This document shows positions 27,684-34,988 of a DNA stretch of 52,039 bases, piece after piece (the first letter of the stretch is position 1; every line of letters starts with the position of its first letter). Origin of the DNA: Deltaproteobacteria bacterium (GTDB taxonomy: Bacteria; Bdellovibrionota_C; UBA2361; OMII01). The translations under genes were made by a program, and so were the position numbers. The notes beneath the pieces are model-generated. The model saw only the letters and a program-made list of their open reading frames with translations. It had not been told where the DNA came from and ran no database searches. Where the stretch lies: assembly GCA_947491545.1 (NCBI GenBank), contig CANLJX010000006.1:1-52039 (forward strand), read 5' to 3'.

Positions 27684-27897
27684 CGCAATCCACAACTCTT
27701 CTAGTCGAACGCCACTCCGCTAACAGGCCACAAAATTGGCTCTTTTGAGCTAACTAGCGGCTACTTTGAGTAGCGATGGCAAGAGGCGTACAGTTGAGAA
27801 TGATGGGTTATCACGTGTGGATACCCGTTGCTCTTCTCCGAGGAAGGACCTTTGCGTTGAAGGTTCTAGAAAGTTCTTTTTTGGAGGGTTTGGAGCC
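27684..27897 (+). promoter_or_regulatory. Structured leader region before a small membrane protein gene
   Basis: There is no gene in this 214-bp stretch, but it holds a series of short stems: GGCTC/GAGCT (27738-27751), GCTACT-TTG-AGTAGC (27760-27774), AGGACCTT/AAGGTTCT (27845-27867), and a run of six T at 27877-27882 right after the last stem and an AGAAAGTTCT. The last part reads like an attenuator or weak terminator preceding GGAGGG and the ATG at 27898. The function is inferred. Confidence 0.3.
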
Positions 27898-28152
27898 ATG
27901 AAAAAGTTAGAAGAGATGGAGAAACGGGTCGAGAACGGGCTGAAGAGCCTGATCCGGGTTTTTTTCTGGCCACTCGGAGGATTGCTAATCCTGCATACGG
28001 CTGGGCTCTGGTATCTCTGGTGTATCGTTCCGATAACCGGAGATATTGAAAACCAACAAAATCTTTTCCAGCGTCTGATGGTCAACCTAGGGTGGCTATC
28101 CTGCTTCATACTGCTGGGCATCAGCACGGGAGTAGACAGGAAACCCAACTAA
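27898..28152 (+). CDS. Small two-span membrane protein, 84 aa
   Basis: I place the start at MKKLEEMEKRVENGLK, with GGAGG and TTTGGAG upstream. The ORF-track start at 27766 is inside the leader. Two hydrophobic segments (FFWPLGGLLILHTAGLWYLWCIV and LMVNLGWLSCFILLGIST) flank a short loop, and the N-terminus is charged and helical. No family is recognised. It is isolated between a glycosyltransferase and tRNA genes. The frame, start site and clean membrane topology support a real gene. Confidence 0.5.
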   Translation: MKKLEEMEKRVENGLKSLIRVFFWPLGGLLILHTAGLWYLWCIVPITGDIENQQNLFQRLMVNLGWLSCFILLGISTGVDRKPN

Positions 28153-28378
28153 AAGGTCGAGAAAGCGTGAAAACCTGACTCTCCGGAAGCAACCTTAAAA
28201 TGTTTCTTTCGCGGGGTCCTGCCTCGAAGAAGAGCCTCTCTGCACACGAACCGAATAAATATCCTTCACGGCAGCGGCACCGTTTCATCGTCGGCCACCG
28301 GAAAGAAAGATGGTCACGGACACAAGCAGTGCTCCTCAGAAAATAGCGAACGGGAATAGTGATTGGGGGATAAATAAA

Positions 28379-28454
28379 TGGAGCGGGCGACGGGGCTCGA
28401 ACCCGCGGCATCTTGCTTGGGAAGCAAGTACTCTACCAACTGAGTTACACCCGC
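28379..28454 (-). tRNA. tRNA-Gly (anticodon CCC)
   Basis: The minus-strand sequence GCGGGTGTAACTCAGTTGG... folds as a normal cloverleaf of 73 nt plus encoded CCA. The acceptor GCGGGTG pairs with CGCCCGC, the anticodon loop is TTCCCAA (anticodon CCC), the T-arm is GCGGGTTCGAGCCCCG, the discriminator is T, and CCA follows in the DNA. It reads GGG codons. It lies about 260 bp downstream of a second tRNA-Gly. Confidence 0.95.
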
Positions 28455-28532
28455 TGAAGGAACTATTACAATCTCCAGCCCAGTTCGCCCATGCTGCTGC
28501 TCAGGCTACGTAGCGGCCGGCGAGGCAAGCAC

Positions 28533-28699
28533 CGAATCTTGGCAGAGCCAAGTTCGGCTATGAACTTCTCCGGGATGCAGGGGCAAAGTCCCTGCCCGTC
28601 ACCCGAATCTTGGCAGAGCCAAGTTCGGCTATGAACTTCTCCGGGGTGCAGGGGCAAAGTCCCTGCCCGTCACCCGAATCTTGGCAGAGCCAAGTTCGG
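28533..28699. repeat. 71-bp tandem repeat, 2.35 copies, between two tRNA-Gly genes
   Basis: Units begin at 28533, 28604 and 28675 (partial, 25 bp). The two full units differ at a single base (CCGGGATGC versus CCGGGGTGC). Each unit contains two hairpins: CGAA-T-CTTGGC/AGA/GCCAAG-TTCG (one bulged T) and GCAGGG/GCAAAGT/CCCTGC. ORF-track calls in this stretch repeat with the DNA and are not genes. See findings. Confidence 0.9.
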
Positions 28700-28711
28700 G
28701 TAGGAAAAATA

Positions 28712-28788
28712 TGGAGCGGGTGAAGAGATTCGAACTCTCGACCTCTTCCTTGGCAAGGAAGCGCTCTAGCCAACTGAGCTACACCCGC
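28712..28788 (-). tRNA. tRNA-Gly (anticodon GCC)
   Basis: The minus-strand GCGGGTGTAGCTCAGTTGG... makes a complete cloverleaf of 74 nt plus encoded CCA. The acceptor is GCGGGTG/CACCCGC, the anticodon loop TTGCCAA (anticodon GCC), the T-arm GAGAGTTCGAATCTC. It reads GGC and GGU. It is the promoter-proximal member of the pair; the 71-bp tandem repeat separates it from the CCC isoacceptor. Confidence 0.96.
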
Positions 28789-28802
28789 AAACAGGACCAG
28801 AG

Positions 28803-28831
28803 GGAGTACTTCAGACCGGATAAAAAGTCAA
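28803..28831 (-). promoter_or_regulatory. Candidate promoter for the tRNA-Gly pair
   Basis: On the minus strand TTGACT (-35, 5 of 6) and TACTCC (-10, only the TA of the consensus) are 17 bp apart. Transcription would start about 8 bp before the tRNA 5' end. Position and -35 are good; the -10 is poor. Confidence 0.4.
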
Positions 28832-28942
28832 ATACCTGGGCTGAGGGTATTTGTGGCAGGAGCTTCATCAGTGTTGTAGAGACCGTATCCTTTTAGTTAG
28901 AATCCCCAGACATTTATCCACGGTAAGTGAGGAGAGGTTAGC

Positions 28943-29449
28943 ATGAGCGATTCATGGGATGAGCGGCGTCGAGCCCAGGAAGAAGGATACTTTGAGAACC
29001 TGAATAAGCAGGCTATGGCCCGCCTCGCCCTCAAGCGCACGCAGCCCGCCCGGCTAAGCCCCAACACCGGCAAGCCCATGGAGCAGATCACGATCATGGG
29101 CACGGTAGTTGACCGCTGCGTTGACTCAGGCGGCATCTGGCTCGACAACGGCGAGCTAGAGCAGATCATCTCGGCGGCGAAAGACAGCAAGGCTTCACTC
29201 GGAGACTTCGTTGGCACCCTCCCCACTCTCAAGCCAGGCTCAAGTGCGGTCACTGAGGGGCTCAAGAGCCCCGTGTCGGGCGAGCCGATGCGCCAGGAGA
29301 AGGTTCTTGGGATTACGGTAGACCGCTGCCCGACCTCACACGGAATCTGGCTCGACGCACGCGAACTTGAGCGCCTGGTGAAGTCCTCACACCAGTCACT
29401 CTCAAGCTCGATTGCTGAGTTCTTCTCGATGGTGCTCGGCAAGAAGTAG
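28943..29449 (+). CDS. Duplicated zf-TFIIB-like protein with degenerate zinc sites
   Basis: The 168-aa protein has two copies of the zf-TFIIB-like module: VDRCVDSGGIWLDNGELEQII and VDRCPTSHGIWLDARELERLV. In the usual family a C-P-x-C comes first and C-P-x-C-G-G-x-W-L-D second. Here both copies carry S-P-x-[T/S] (S39/T42; S109/S112) and C-x-x-S (C59/S62; C129/S132), so only one of four expected Cys remains in each. The fold is probably kept without tetrahedral zinc. GAGGAGAGG precedes the ATG. The function is unknown. Confidence 0.8.
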   Translation: MSDSWDERRRAQEEGYFENLNKQAMARLALKRTQPARLSPNTGKPMEQITIMGTVVDRCVDSGGIWLDNGELEQIISAAKDSKASLGDFVGTLPTLKPGSSAVTEGLKSPVSGEPMRQEKVLGITVDRCPTSHGIWLDARELERLVKSSHQSLSSSIAEFFSMVLGKK

Positions 29450-29464
29450 CCGCTTCTGCGCCGG

Positions 29465-30445
29465 CTATCCTCGAACCTGCAAGATAACTTTTCCGACGTG
29501 ATTGCTGCCCTCAAGGCGGTCGTGGGCTTTATGGGCCTCTGCCAGTGCATACCGAGCGTCGATCACAACCTGCACCTCGCCGCTCGCGAGCAGGGGCAGA
29601 ACCTCGCGCGAGAATCGCTCGACAATTTCGCGTTTCTCTTCGCTGCTTCGGCTCCGCAGCACTGAGCCGATGACCCTCGCCCGCTTCCTCATGAGCGTTG
29701 GGATGTGAAGAACCCCCTCGGCTCCGCCAACAGAGGCTATCAATACGATCCGCCCGAGTGGCGCGAGGAGCTCAAGGTTCCGCGCCAAGTAGCCGCCGCC
29801 GACGCAATCCAGGATGAGATCCACTCCTGCTTTGCTCCATTCTCGACAGGCAGCAACGAAATCCTCCGAGCGGTAGTTGACTGCCAACTCCGCTCCAAGT
29901 TCAAGACACCGGCGCGCCTTCTCGTCGTTGCCGACGGTGCAGGCCACTCGTGCGCCCCAGGCTCGCGCGATCTGTATCGCCGCGGTGCCTACCCCGCTTG
30001 AGCCGCCGTGGACGAGAACCTGCTCGCCGCTCCTCATCTCACCTTCGATGCACAGGTTGAGAAACGCCGTGATAAACGCTTCCGGAATTCCCGCCGCTGT
30101 CTCAAGCGGGATCTTCTCGGGTACCCTCATGGTGTGAGCCGCTGACACCGCGACCCGCTCCGCGTATCCGCCACCACTGAGAAGAGCACACACCCGGTCG
30201 CCTATCGCGAAGCCCTCGGTGCCGGGACCGAGAGAGTCGACAATGCCTGAAACCTCGAGCCCAAGTATCGTTGATGCGCCCGGTGGCGGTGGGTATTTTC
30301 CTGCTCGTTGCAGAAGGTCGGCACGATTGACTCCGGCAGCGACTACATCGATCAAGACCTCGCCAGGGCCGGCGACAGGATCGGGCACTTCGCGGGCTAC
30401 GAGAGCTTTACTGGGGGATTGTTCGTCAACGAAGATTGCTTTCAT
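29465..30445 (-). CDS. NAD(P)H:quinone oxidoreductase (zeta-crystallin type, MDR superfamily)
   Basis: The 326-aa medium-chain dehydrogenase lacks the zinc-binding Cys and His residues of alcohol dehydrogenases and matches the QOR branch. VAAGVNRADLLQRAGKYPPPPGAS is the family signature. VLVHGGSSGVGTAAIQIARAWGARV is the NADPH Rossmann motif, followed by GRIVLIASVGG. It should reduce quinones or enones with NADPH in the cytosol. Its start overlaps the stop of the pseudouridine synthase by 20 bp. Confidence 0.92.
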   Translation of the reverse strand: MKAIFVDEQSPSKALVAREVPDPVAGPGEVLIDVVAAGVNRADLLQRAGKYPPPPGASTILGLEVSGIVDSLGPGTEGFAIGDRVCALLSGGGYAERVAVSAAHTMRVPEKIPLETAAGIPEAFITAFLNLCIEGEMRSGEQVLVHGGSSGVGTAAIQIARAWGARVACTVGNDEKARRCLELGAELAVNYRSEDFVAACREWSKAGVDLILDCVGGGYLARNLELLAPLGRIVLIASVGGAEGVLHIPTLMRKRARVIGSVLRSRSSEEKREIVERFSREVLPLLASGEVQVVIDARYALAEAHKAHDRLEGSNHVGKVILQVRG

Positions 30446-31412
30446 GCAGAGAGTCTAGGGCAAGTCTTATGGGGCCGGTGTCTCCCTCGGCATCTTGAAT
30501 CCACGCTGGCCGCAGGGCAAGCGGTAGTTGTATCCAGATCTGTCGCTGCAGGAATGGATGAAAGAACCCAAGAGCGTACGAGACGAGACGAAGCTCAGGA
30601 GCCTCCTCTCCGCCGTACAGGGGATCTCCAACTATCGGCCACCCCTCAGAGGCGCAGTGAACCCGTATCTGGTGGGTCCGGCCGGTGAGAGGCTCAGCCT
30701 GAAGCAATGTTCGGCCTGGGGACTGAAGCGCTCTCAGGTGGGTAATGCGCGTCCATGCATCTTCGCCCCCTGACGCAACGACTCGACGCAGGACGGGGTG
30801 CCTTTCATCACGGCCTAAGGGGCTTGTGACGCTGGTCTCTCCTGTCCTCGGCTCGCCCGAAACTTCACACAGATACAGCTTGCGAACTAATCGGCGCTCC
30901 TGAGCCTTCTGGCACCACCGATTGCCGCGCGCTGAGCGGGAGAAGATCAGCAAGCCCGCAACGGCTGTGTCGAGGCGCGACGGCGTGTGGACAGGAGCCG
31001 CATAGTGCTGCTCAAGGTAGCGCTGCGAGTAGAACTGCTGCTGGTCGCGTGGTGCGGTTGTTGGAAGCCCGGCCGGCTTAAAGGCAACACCGATGTCCGA
31101 ATGGTCGAGCAGAATCCATGAGGGAGAGAACCGCGGATAAAAATCAGCTGCTCGCTGCGGATCAAACTTCGGCTCGTAGTACTCCAGCCTGCACGGCGGA
31201 GAGACAGCAGAGTCAAACGAAACCGGCCGACCACCCACGTACACACCTCCCAGCGCAAACCGTTGTGGCCAAGAAGCGCCATCAATGTGAGGCAGCCGTT
31301 TTGCAAGCTCCTCACCGTATGTCTCAGCACAACCGTCTTCAGCACACAGCTCCCAACGCCAGTAGCGGCTAAAGAAGCTCTCCTGGATCCGTTGTGGGTC
31401 AAATTCGGTCAT
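30426..31412 (-). CDS. RluA/RluD-family RNA pseudouridine synthase
   Basis: The catalytic motif is TPSRLDTAVAGLLIFSRSA (Asp in R-L-D), and the C-terminal LTGRTHQIRVHCASEGWPIVGDPLYGG is the classic RluA-type block. An N-terminal extension of about 90 residues precedes the catalytic domain. It resembles a divergent S4-like region but I cannot confirm S4. The rRNA or tRNA target is not clear. I chose ATG 31412 (MTEFDPQRIQ); the ORF track starts at a GTG six codons earlier, and neither has a good ribosome site. It is coupled to the quinone reductase gene by a 20-bp overlap. Confidence 0.9.
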   Translation of the reverse strand: MTEFDPQRIQESFFSRYWRWELCAEDGCAETYGEELAKRLPHIDGASWPQRFALGGVYVGGRPVSFDSAVSPPCRLEYYEPKFDPQRAADFYPRFSPSWILLDHSDIGVAFKPAGLPTTAPRDQQQFYSQRYLEQHYAAPVHTPSRLDTAVAGLLIFSRSARGNRWCQKAQERRLVRKLYLCEVSGEPRTGETSVTSPLGRDERHPVLRRVVASGGEDAWTRITHLRALQSPGRTLLQAEPLTGRTHQIRVHCASEGWPIVGDPLYGGEEAPELRLVSYALGFFHPFLQRQIWIQLPLALRPAWIQDAEGDTGPIRLALDSLHESNLR

Positions 31413-31580
31413 AGTCGGGTAGAGCAGCACTGCGGCACTTACGATACTACTGCCGGACTCCTTCTACACTACTTTCGGCTAGCTAGTCTCGTGCAATGAA
31501 AGAGCGAGAGTGTTTCCCTGGAACTCTTGCAGGCGTGTCCTTCACAGATGGAGGCTGAGCCGCCGTGCTGTTTCCGAGGA

Positions 31581-32324
31581 CTACGAACGACGCTTTGAGA
31601 GCAGGTTAGTCAGCTCAAGGGCCCTCTGGGCATTCATTAGGGAGAGGATCTGCCCCATTCGCTTCTCTGGCATCCGCTCTACGAGCGAGAGGGCAACCTG
31701 AATGTCGAGCTGCTCAAGCAGGTGAGCAGCCTCAGGCGGGTTCATCGAACCGTATACGTTTGCAAGCTGATCGAGCTGCGTGTCGCGCTGTTTCTCCCCC
31801 TTCTCACGTTCAGCTTTGAGGCGCTCAGTAAAGTCCCTGAGCTCAGTGAGCTTTACCGCTAGGTCTCGGTCTCGGCTCGCTGCCTCGGTTTCACGCTGCT
31901 CAAGACGGGAGGCTCGCTCCTCGAGCTGCACGCGGCGAGAATCGAGCGCCGTTAAAACCTTTACCTCCTCCTTGCTCCACTGCGGACCACGCGGCGGGGC
32001 GACAACAGCAGCTTCTGCCGGCGGAGCTGATGCGATACCACTCGCCTCAAGTGCAGAAAGCGTTACCTTGGCACAACAGAAAACGGCGATCGTCATAATC
32101 GCAATGGCTTCTCCCGAGAGCCCGCGACTGCGTCGCACGCTGGCTGGTGACACGGTCGCTGTAGAGGTCGCTTTTGCTCGCGGAGCCGCCTTAGGGGAGG
32201 CCGTCTTCGCTGCCGCAGCTTTAGCCTCTGCAGCCTTGCCTTTTGCCATCATGGTGCCAACGGCACGCTGCAAGTTGTCGTACAGATCCTGGGCCTCTTG
32301 CTTGCTCAATCGCTTCTCAGCCAT
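31581..32324 (-). CDS. motE: MotE-like flagellar protein (MgtE N-domain type)
   Basis: The 247-aa protein has an Ala/Lys-rich cytosolic N-terminus, one membrane helix (AIAIMTIAVFCCAKVTLSA) and a long coiled coil (RVQLEERASRLEQRETEAASRDRDL). It ends in an MgtE_N-type helical domain, VYGSMNPPEAAHLLEQLDIQVALSLVERMPEKRMGQIL, the pattern of MotE stator chaperones that stabilise MotC in rhizobia and related proteins. It is the last gene of the flagellar block. The start is ATG 32324 with GAGG upstream; the ORF track uses TTG 32333. Confidence 0.8.
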   Translation of the reverse strand: MAEKRLSKQEAQDLYDNLQRAVGTMMAKGKAAEAKAAAAKTASPKAAPRAKATSTATVSPASVRRSRGLSGEAIAIMTIAVFCCAKVTLSALEASGIASAPPAEAAVVAPPRGPQWSKEEVKVLTALDSRRVQLEERASRLEQRETEAASRDRDLAVKLTELRDFTERLKAEREKGEKQRDTQLDQLANVYGSMNPPEAAHLLEQLDIQVALSLVERMPEKRMGQILSLMNAQRALELTNLLSKRRS

Positions 32325-32336
32325 ACCTTTCAATCC

Positions 32337-32768
32337 TCAACTCGGGCGCGGGGCGCGCTGTACTGCCAACTCATCAAGCTGGGCTCCCTCTTCTTTGAGA
32401 ACCTGCTCGTCGTGCTCGGCTTTCCTCTTCTGCCTCAACATCTCAAGAGCCTTGGCTTCCTTGCTCGCCTCTACGTACCGAGCCCTCGCCTCTTCAGCCT
32501 CCTGCATGGCGACAGCCGCCCTCCCCTGCTGCTCTTCGATACGAACTTTGAGCCTCAGGCGGTAGTCGCCAAACATCATCAGCTCCGATGCAGAATACGT
32601 GCCACCCTCCTGGATCATGACACGCAACGACTCCTCTTCTAACTCCGCCAAAACACTTAGCTCGTGGTCCCTCGCAAGATTCTTTCGGACAAGTTCTTGA
32701 CGCAGCTCGTCACGAATCTGATCCCGAATATCCAAAATTCGCTGCAGCCGAAAGCGGAAGCGCTTCAT
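32337..32768 (-). CDS. fliJ: Flagellar export protein FliJ
   Basis: FliJ is the cytosolic stalk-like chaperone that links the FliI ATPase ring to FlhA. The 143-aa sequence is almost entirely coiled coil (RFRLQRILDIRDQIRDELRQELVRKN, then EEQQGRAAVAMQEAEEARARYVEASKEAK), as expected. It lies 3 bp after fliI, its canonical position. The sequence itself is low-information, so the name rests largely on context. Confidence 0.85.
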   Translation of the reverse strand: MKRFRFRLQRILDIRDQIRDELRQELVRKNLARDHELSVLAELEEESLRVMIQEGGTYSASELMMFGDYRLRLKVRIEEQQGRAAVAMQEAEEARARYVEASKEAKALEMLRQKRKAEHDEQVLKEEGAQLDELAVQRAPRPS

Positions 32769-32771
32769 GCG

Positions 32772-34082
32772 TTACCCCTGGAGAATTTGGCCCATCGAGA
32801 GCCAACACTTTTCGATAGGCTCCCGCTCGTCGGTGCGCTGCCGAAGGAACTCCTGCACCTTTTCGATCTTCTGCACGGCACGGTCGACGCGCACGTTCTG
32901 GCCAGGCTTGTATGCGCCAATCGTAATGAGGTCTTCGGCGTCCTGATACGAGGCCAAAATTTCGCGGACCTCGTTTGCCATTCTCGTTACTTCTGGGTGA
33001 ACGATGTCGGACATGACACGAGAGATGCTCTGTAGGGGGTCGATTGCGGGGTAGTGCCCTCGACCCGCCAATTTGCGGCTCAACACGATGTGGCCATCGA
33101 GGATTCCGCGCACGGCATCCGCGACTGGCTCGTTCATGTCGTCACCCTCAACGAGCACAGTATAAAGGCCCGTAATGCTGCCTTTGCCGGCGCAAGTGCC
33201 AGCACGCTCGAGGAGCTTGGGGAGCATCGCAAACACAGACGGCGTGTAGCCACGGGTGCTTGGCGGCTCTCCGGCGGCAAGACCTACTTCACGCTGCGCC
33301 ATAGCGAGACGAGTCACGGAATCGAGCATGAGCGTGACGCTCAGTCCCTCGTCTCGAAAGAACTCTGCTATCGCCGTTGCGAGGAATGCTGCCCGAATTC
33401 GGAGAAGAGCCGACTGGTCTCCCGTTGCTACCACCAAGACCGAGCGGGCGAGCCCTTCAGGACCCAAGTCGCGCTCGATGAACTCGCGCACCTCTCGTCC
33501 ACGCTCACCCACCAGCGCAATCACATTCACGTCGCTGGTCGCTTTTTGGGCGATCATGCCAAGCAGCGTCGACTTCCCCACTCCGGAGCCCGCCATTATG
33601 CCAACGCGCTGTCCCTGGCCGATCGTCAGGAGCCCATTGATTGCCTTAACGCCAATATCGAGCGGAGCTTCGATTCGCTGGCGCGTGACAGGATTCGGGG
33701 GATCGCGGTACAGCGGCACTGAGTGCTCCATCACCGGCAGAGCCCTTCCGTCGAGCGGATTTCCGAGCGCGTCTATAACCCTCCCCTTCAGCTGATGCGA
33801 GACGCGCACATGGCAGCTTGATTCGCTGGCAGTGATGGCAAAGCCTGGAGCTATGCCCTGCATCTCCCCGAAGGGCATAAAGAGAACCTTGTCTTGGCGG
33901 AACCCAATCACCTGCGCCGGAACCGACTGGGTGCCGTTACGGATGGTGACGTGCGAGCCAAGCGGAACTTGCGGCCCGGTCCCTTCGACCAGCAGTCCTC
34001 GCACTTCGGTAACGCAGCCTCGCAACTCGCACCGGCTAGCGCGGGTAACGGCTTCTTGGGCCCGCTCAAATACGCTACTCAT
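32772..34082 (-). CDS. fliI: Flagellum-specific ATP synthase FliI
   Basis: FliI is the hexameric ATPase of the flagellar type III export apparatus. At 436 aa it has the N-terminal beta barrel, the Walker A GIMAGSGVGKSTLLGM, VIALVGERGREVREFIERDLG and Walker B VTLMLDSVTRLAMAQREVGLA. It also has the arginine-finger region PPSTRGYTPSVFAMLPKLLERAGT and the C-terminal domain. It overlaps fliH by 8 bp, which couples translation of enzyme and regulator. Confidence 0.96.
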   Translation of the reverse strand: MSSVFERAQEAVTRASRCELRGCVTEVRGLLVEGTGPQVPLGSHVTIRNGTQSVPAQVIGFRQDKVLFMPFGEMQGIAPGFAITASESSCHVRVSHQLKGRVIDALGNPLDGRALPVMEHSVPLYRDPPNPVTRQRIEAPLDIGVKAINGLLTIGQGQRVGIMAGSGVGKSTLLGMIAQKATSDVNVIALVGERGREVREFIERDLGPEGLARSVLVVATGDQSALLRIRAAFLATAIAEFFRDEGLSVTLMLDSVTRLAMAQREVGLAAGEPPSTRGYTPSVFAMLPKLLERAGTCAGKGSITGLYTVLVEGDDMNEPVADAVRGILDGHIVLSRKLAGRGHYPAIDPLQSISRVMSDIVHPEVTRMANEVREILASYQDAEDLITIGAYKPGQNVRVDRAVQKIEKVQEFLRQRTDEREPIEKCWLSMGQILQG

Positions 34083-34986
34083 CGGTGGCTCCCACCGGGT
34101 TTAGAGCCTGCTTGCGAATCCGTTCCCAGGCCTTGTCGAGATTGAAGTCGACCTCTCCAGCAGCAGTGACGAGCACGCACCCGATGTGGATGGACTCATC
34201 CGGCTCGAATGTCCAACCCGCTGCGCTGCCCGCGCCGAGCGACTCTCTTGGAAGAGCCTTGAGAGCCTCGTAGTCTTGCGGGCTAACTTTGATTCTTCGG
34301 ATCTCAGCGTTTCCTGCCGCAGCAATCGCTTCCTTCAGCAACGACTTGAGGTAGTCCGGCGATGACTCCGCAGCAGCCCCCATCAGCTTGCGCGCGACGG
34401 AGAGAGCAAGCTCCGCAGCCCGCTCCTCTGCTGCCGCCACACTCTCTGCAACCTGAGTCTTGAGATCCTCAAGCGTAGCTGAGAAGCGGGCTTCAAGGGC
34501 CTCCACACGCGCATTGGCGTCTGCCTGTGTCGCTTCTCTGGCTTCTGCGAATGCTGAAGCTCGAGCCTCTTCGATTGCTCGCTGGTGCTCCTCTGGGTCG
34601 ACTCCGGGAGCTTGGACAACGACCACGTCCCCGTCTTCTTGACTCTCTCCACCGCTATGCTGAACCAACGAATCTTCCCCATAGGGAGCGAAGCTTTCAT
34701 CTTGTGACCGGCGCTCGGCAGCGACAGCGCCGGGACTGCCCTGTCCCCCGACGATGAAGCGCGCCGTCACCTGGCGTGTGTAGTCCTCAAACATAGGGTC
34801 AACCTGCGGGACAGCTGCGGATACAGCCGCTAGTTCCAGCGGCATGAATCCCTGCTTCGCCTCTCCGACATTGAGAACAGTCCAGTGCTCATCGACGTAC
34901 GGCGTCGGCGCATACGTCGAAAGCCGACCGCTCTCTGCCTTTCTTTCGGCAGCCAAGGCTTCTATCGTGTCAGTTGTCGGCTCCAC
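34075..34986 (-). CDS. fliH: Flagellar assembly protein FliH
   Basis: FliH binds FliI and keeps it inactive until docking at the export gate. The 303-aa protein is longer than typical FliH (about 230 aa). The extra length is an N-terminal, acidic, unstructured region of about 120 residues. The middle is the family coiled coil (EEHQRAIEEARASAFAEAREATQ) and the C-terminal domain reads SVARKLMGAAAESSPDYLKSLLKEAI ... IHIGCVLVTAAGEVDFNLDKAWERI, as in FliH/SctL. It sits 2 bp after fliF; fliG is absent between them. Confidence 0.9.
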   Translation of the reverse strand: MEPTTDTIEALAAERKAESGRLSTYAPTPYVDEHWTVLNVGEAKQGFMPLELAAVSAAVPQVDPMFEDYTRQVTARFIVGGQGSPGAVAAERRSQDESFAPYGEDSLVQHSGGESQEDGDVVVVQAPGVDPEEHQRAIEEARASAFAEAREATQADANARVEALEARFSATLEDLKTQVAESVAAAEERAAELALSVARKLMGAAAESSPDYLKSLLKEAIAAAGNAEIRRIKVSPQDYEALKALPRESLGAGSAAGWTFEPDESIHIGCVLVTAAGEVDFNLDKAWERIRKQALNPVGATDE

Positions 34987-34988
34987 TG

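Noticed and set aside
28533-28699. CRISPR array
   Set aside because: The repeats are directly adjacent with no unique spacers and there are no cas genes.
28466-28773. Minus-strand ORFs with repeated peptide GSAKIR / EKFIAELGSAKIR
   Set aside because: They are translations of the 71-bp tandem repeat and run into tRNA genes; no ribosome site, no family.
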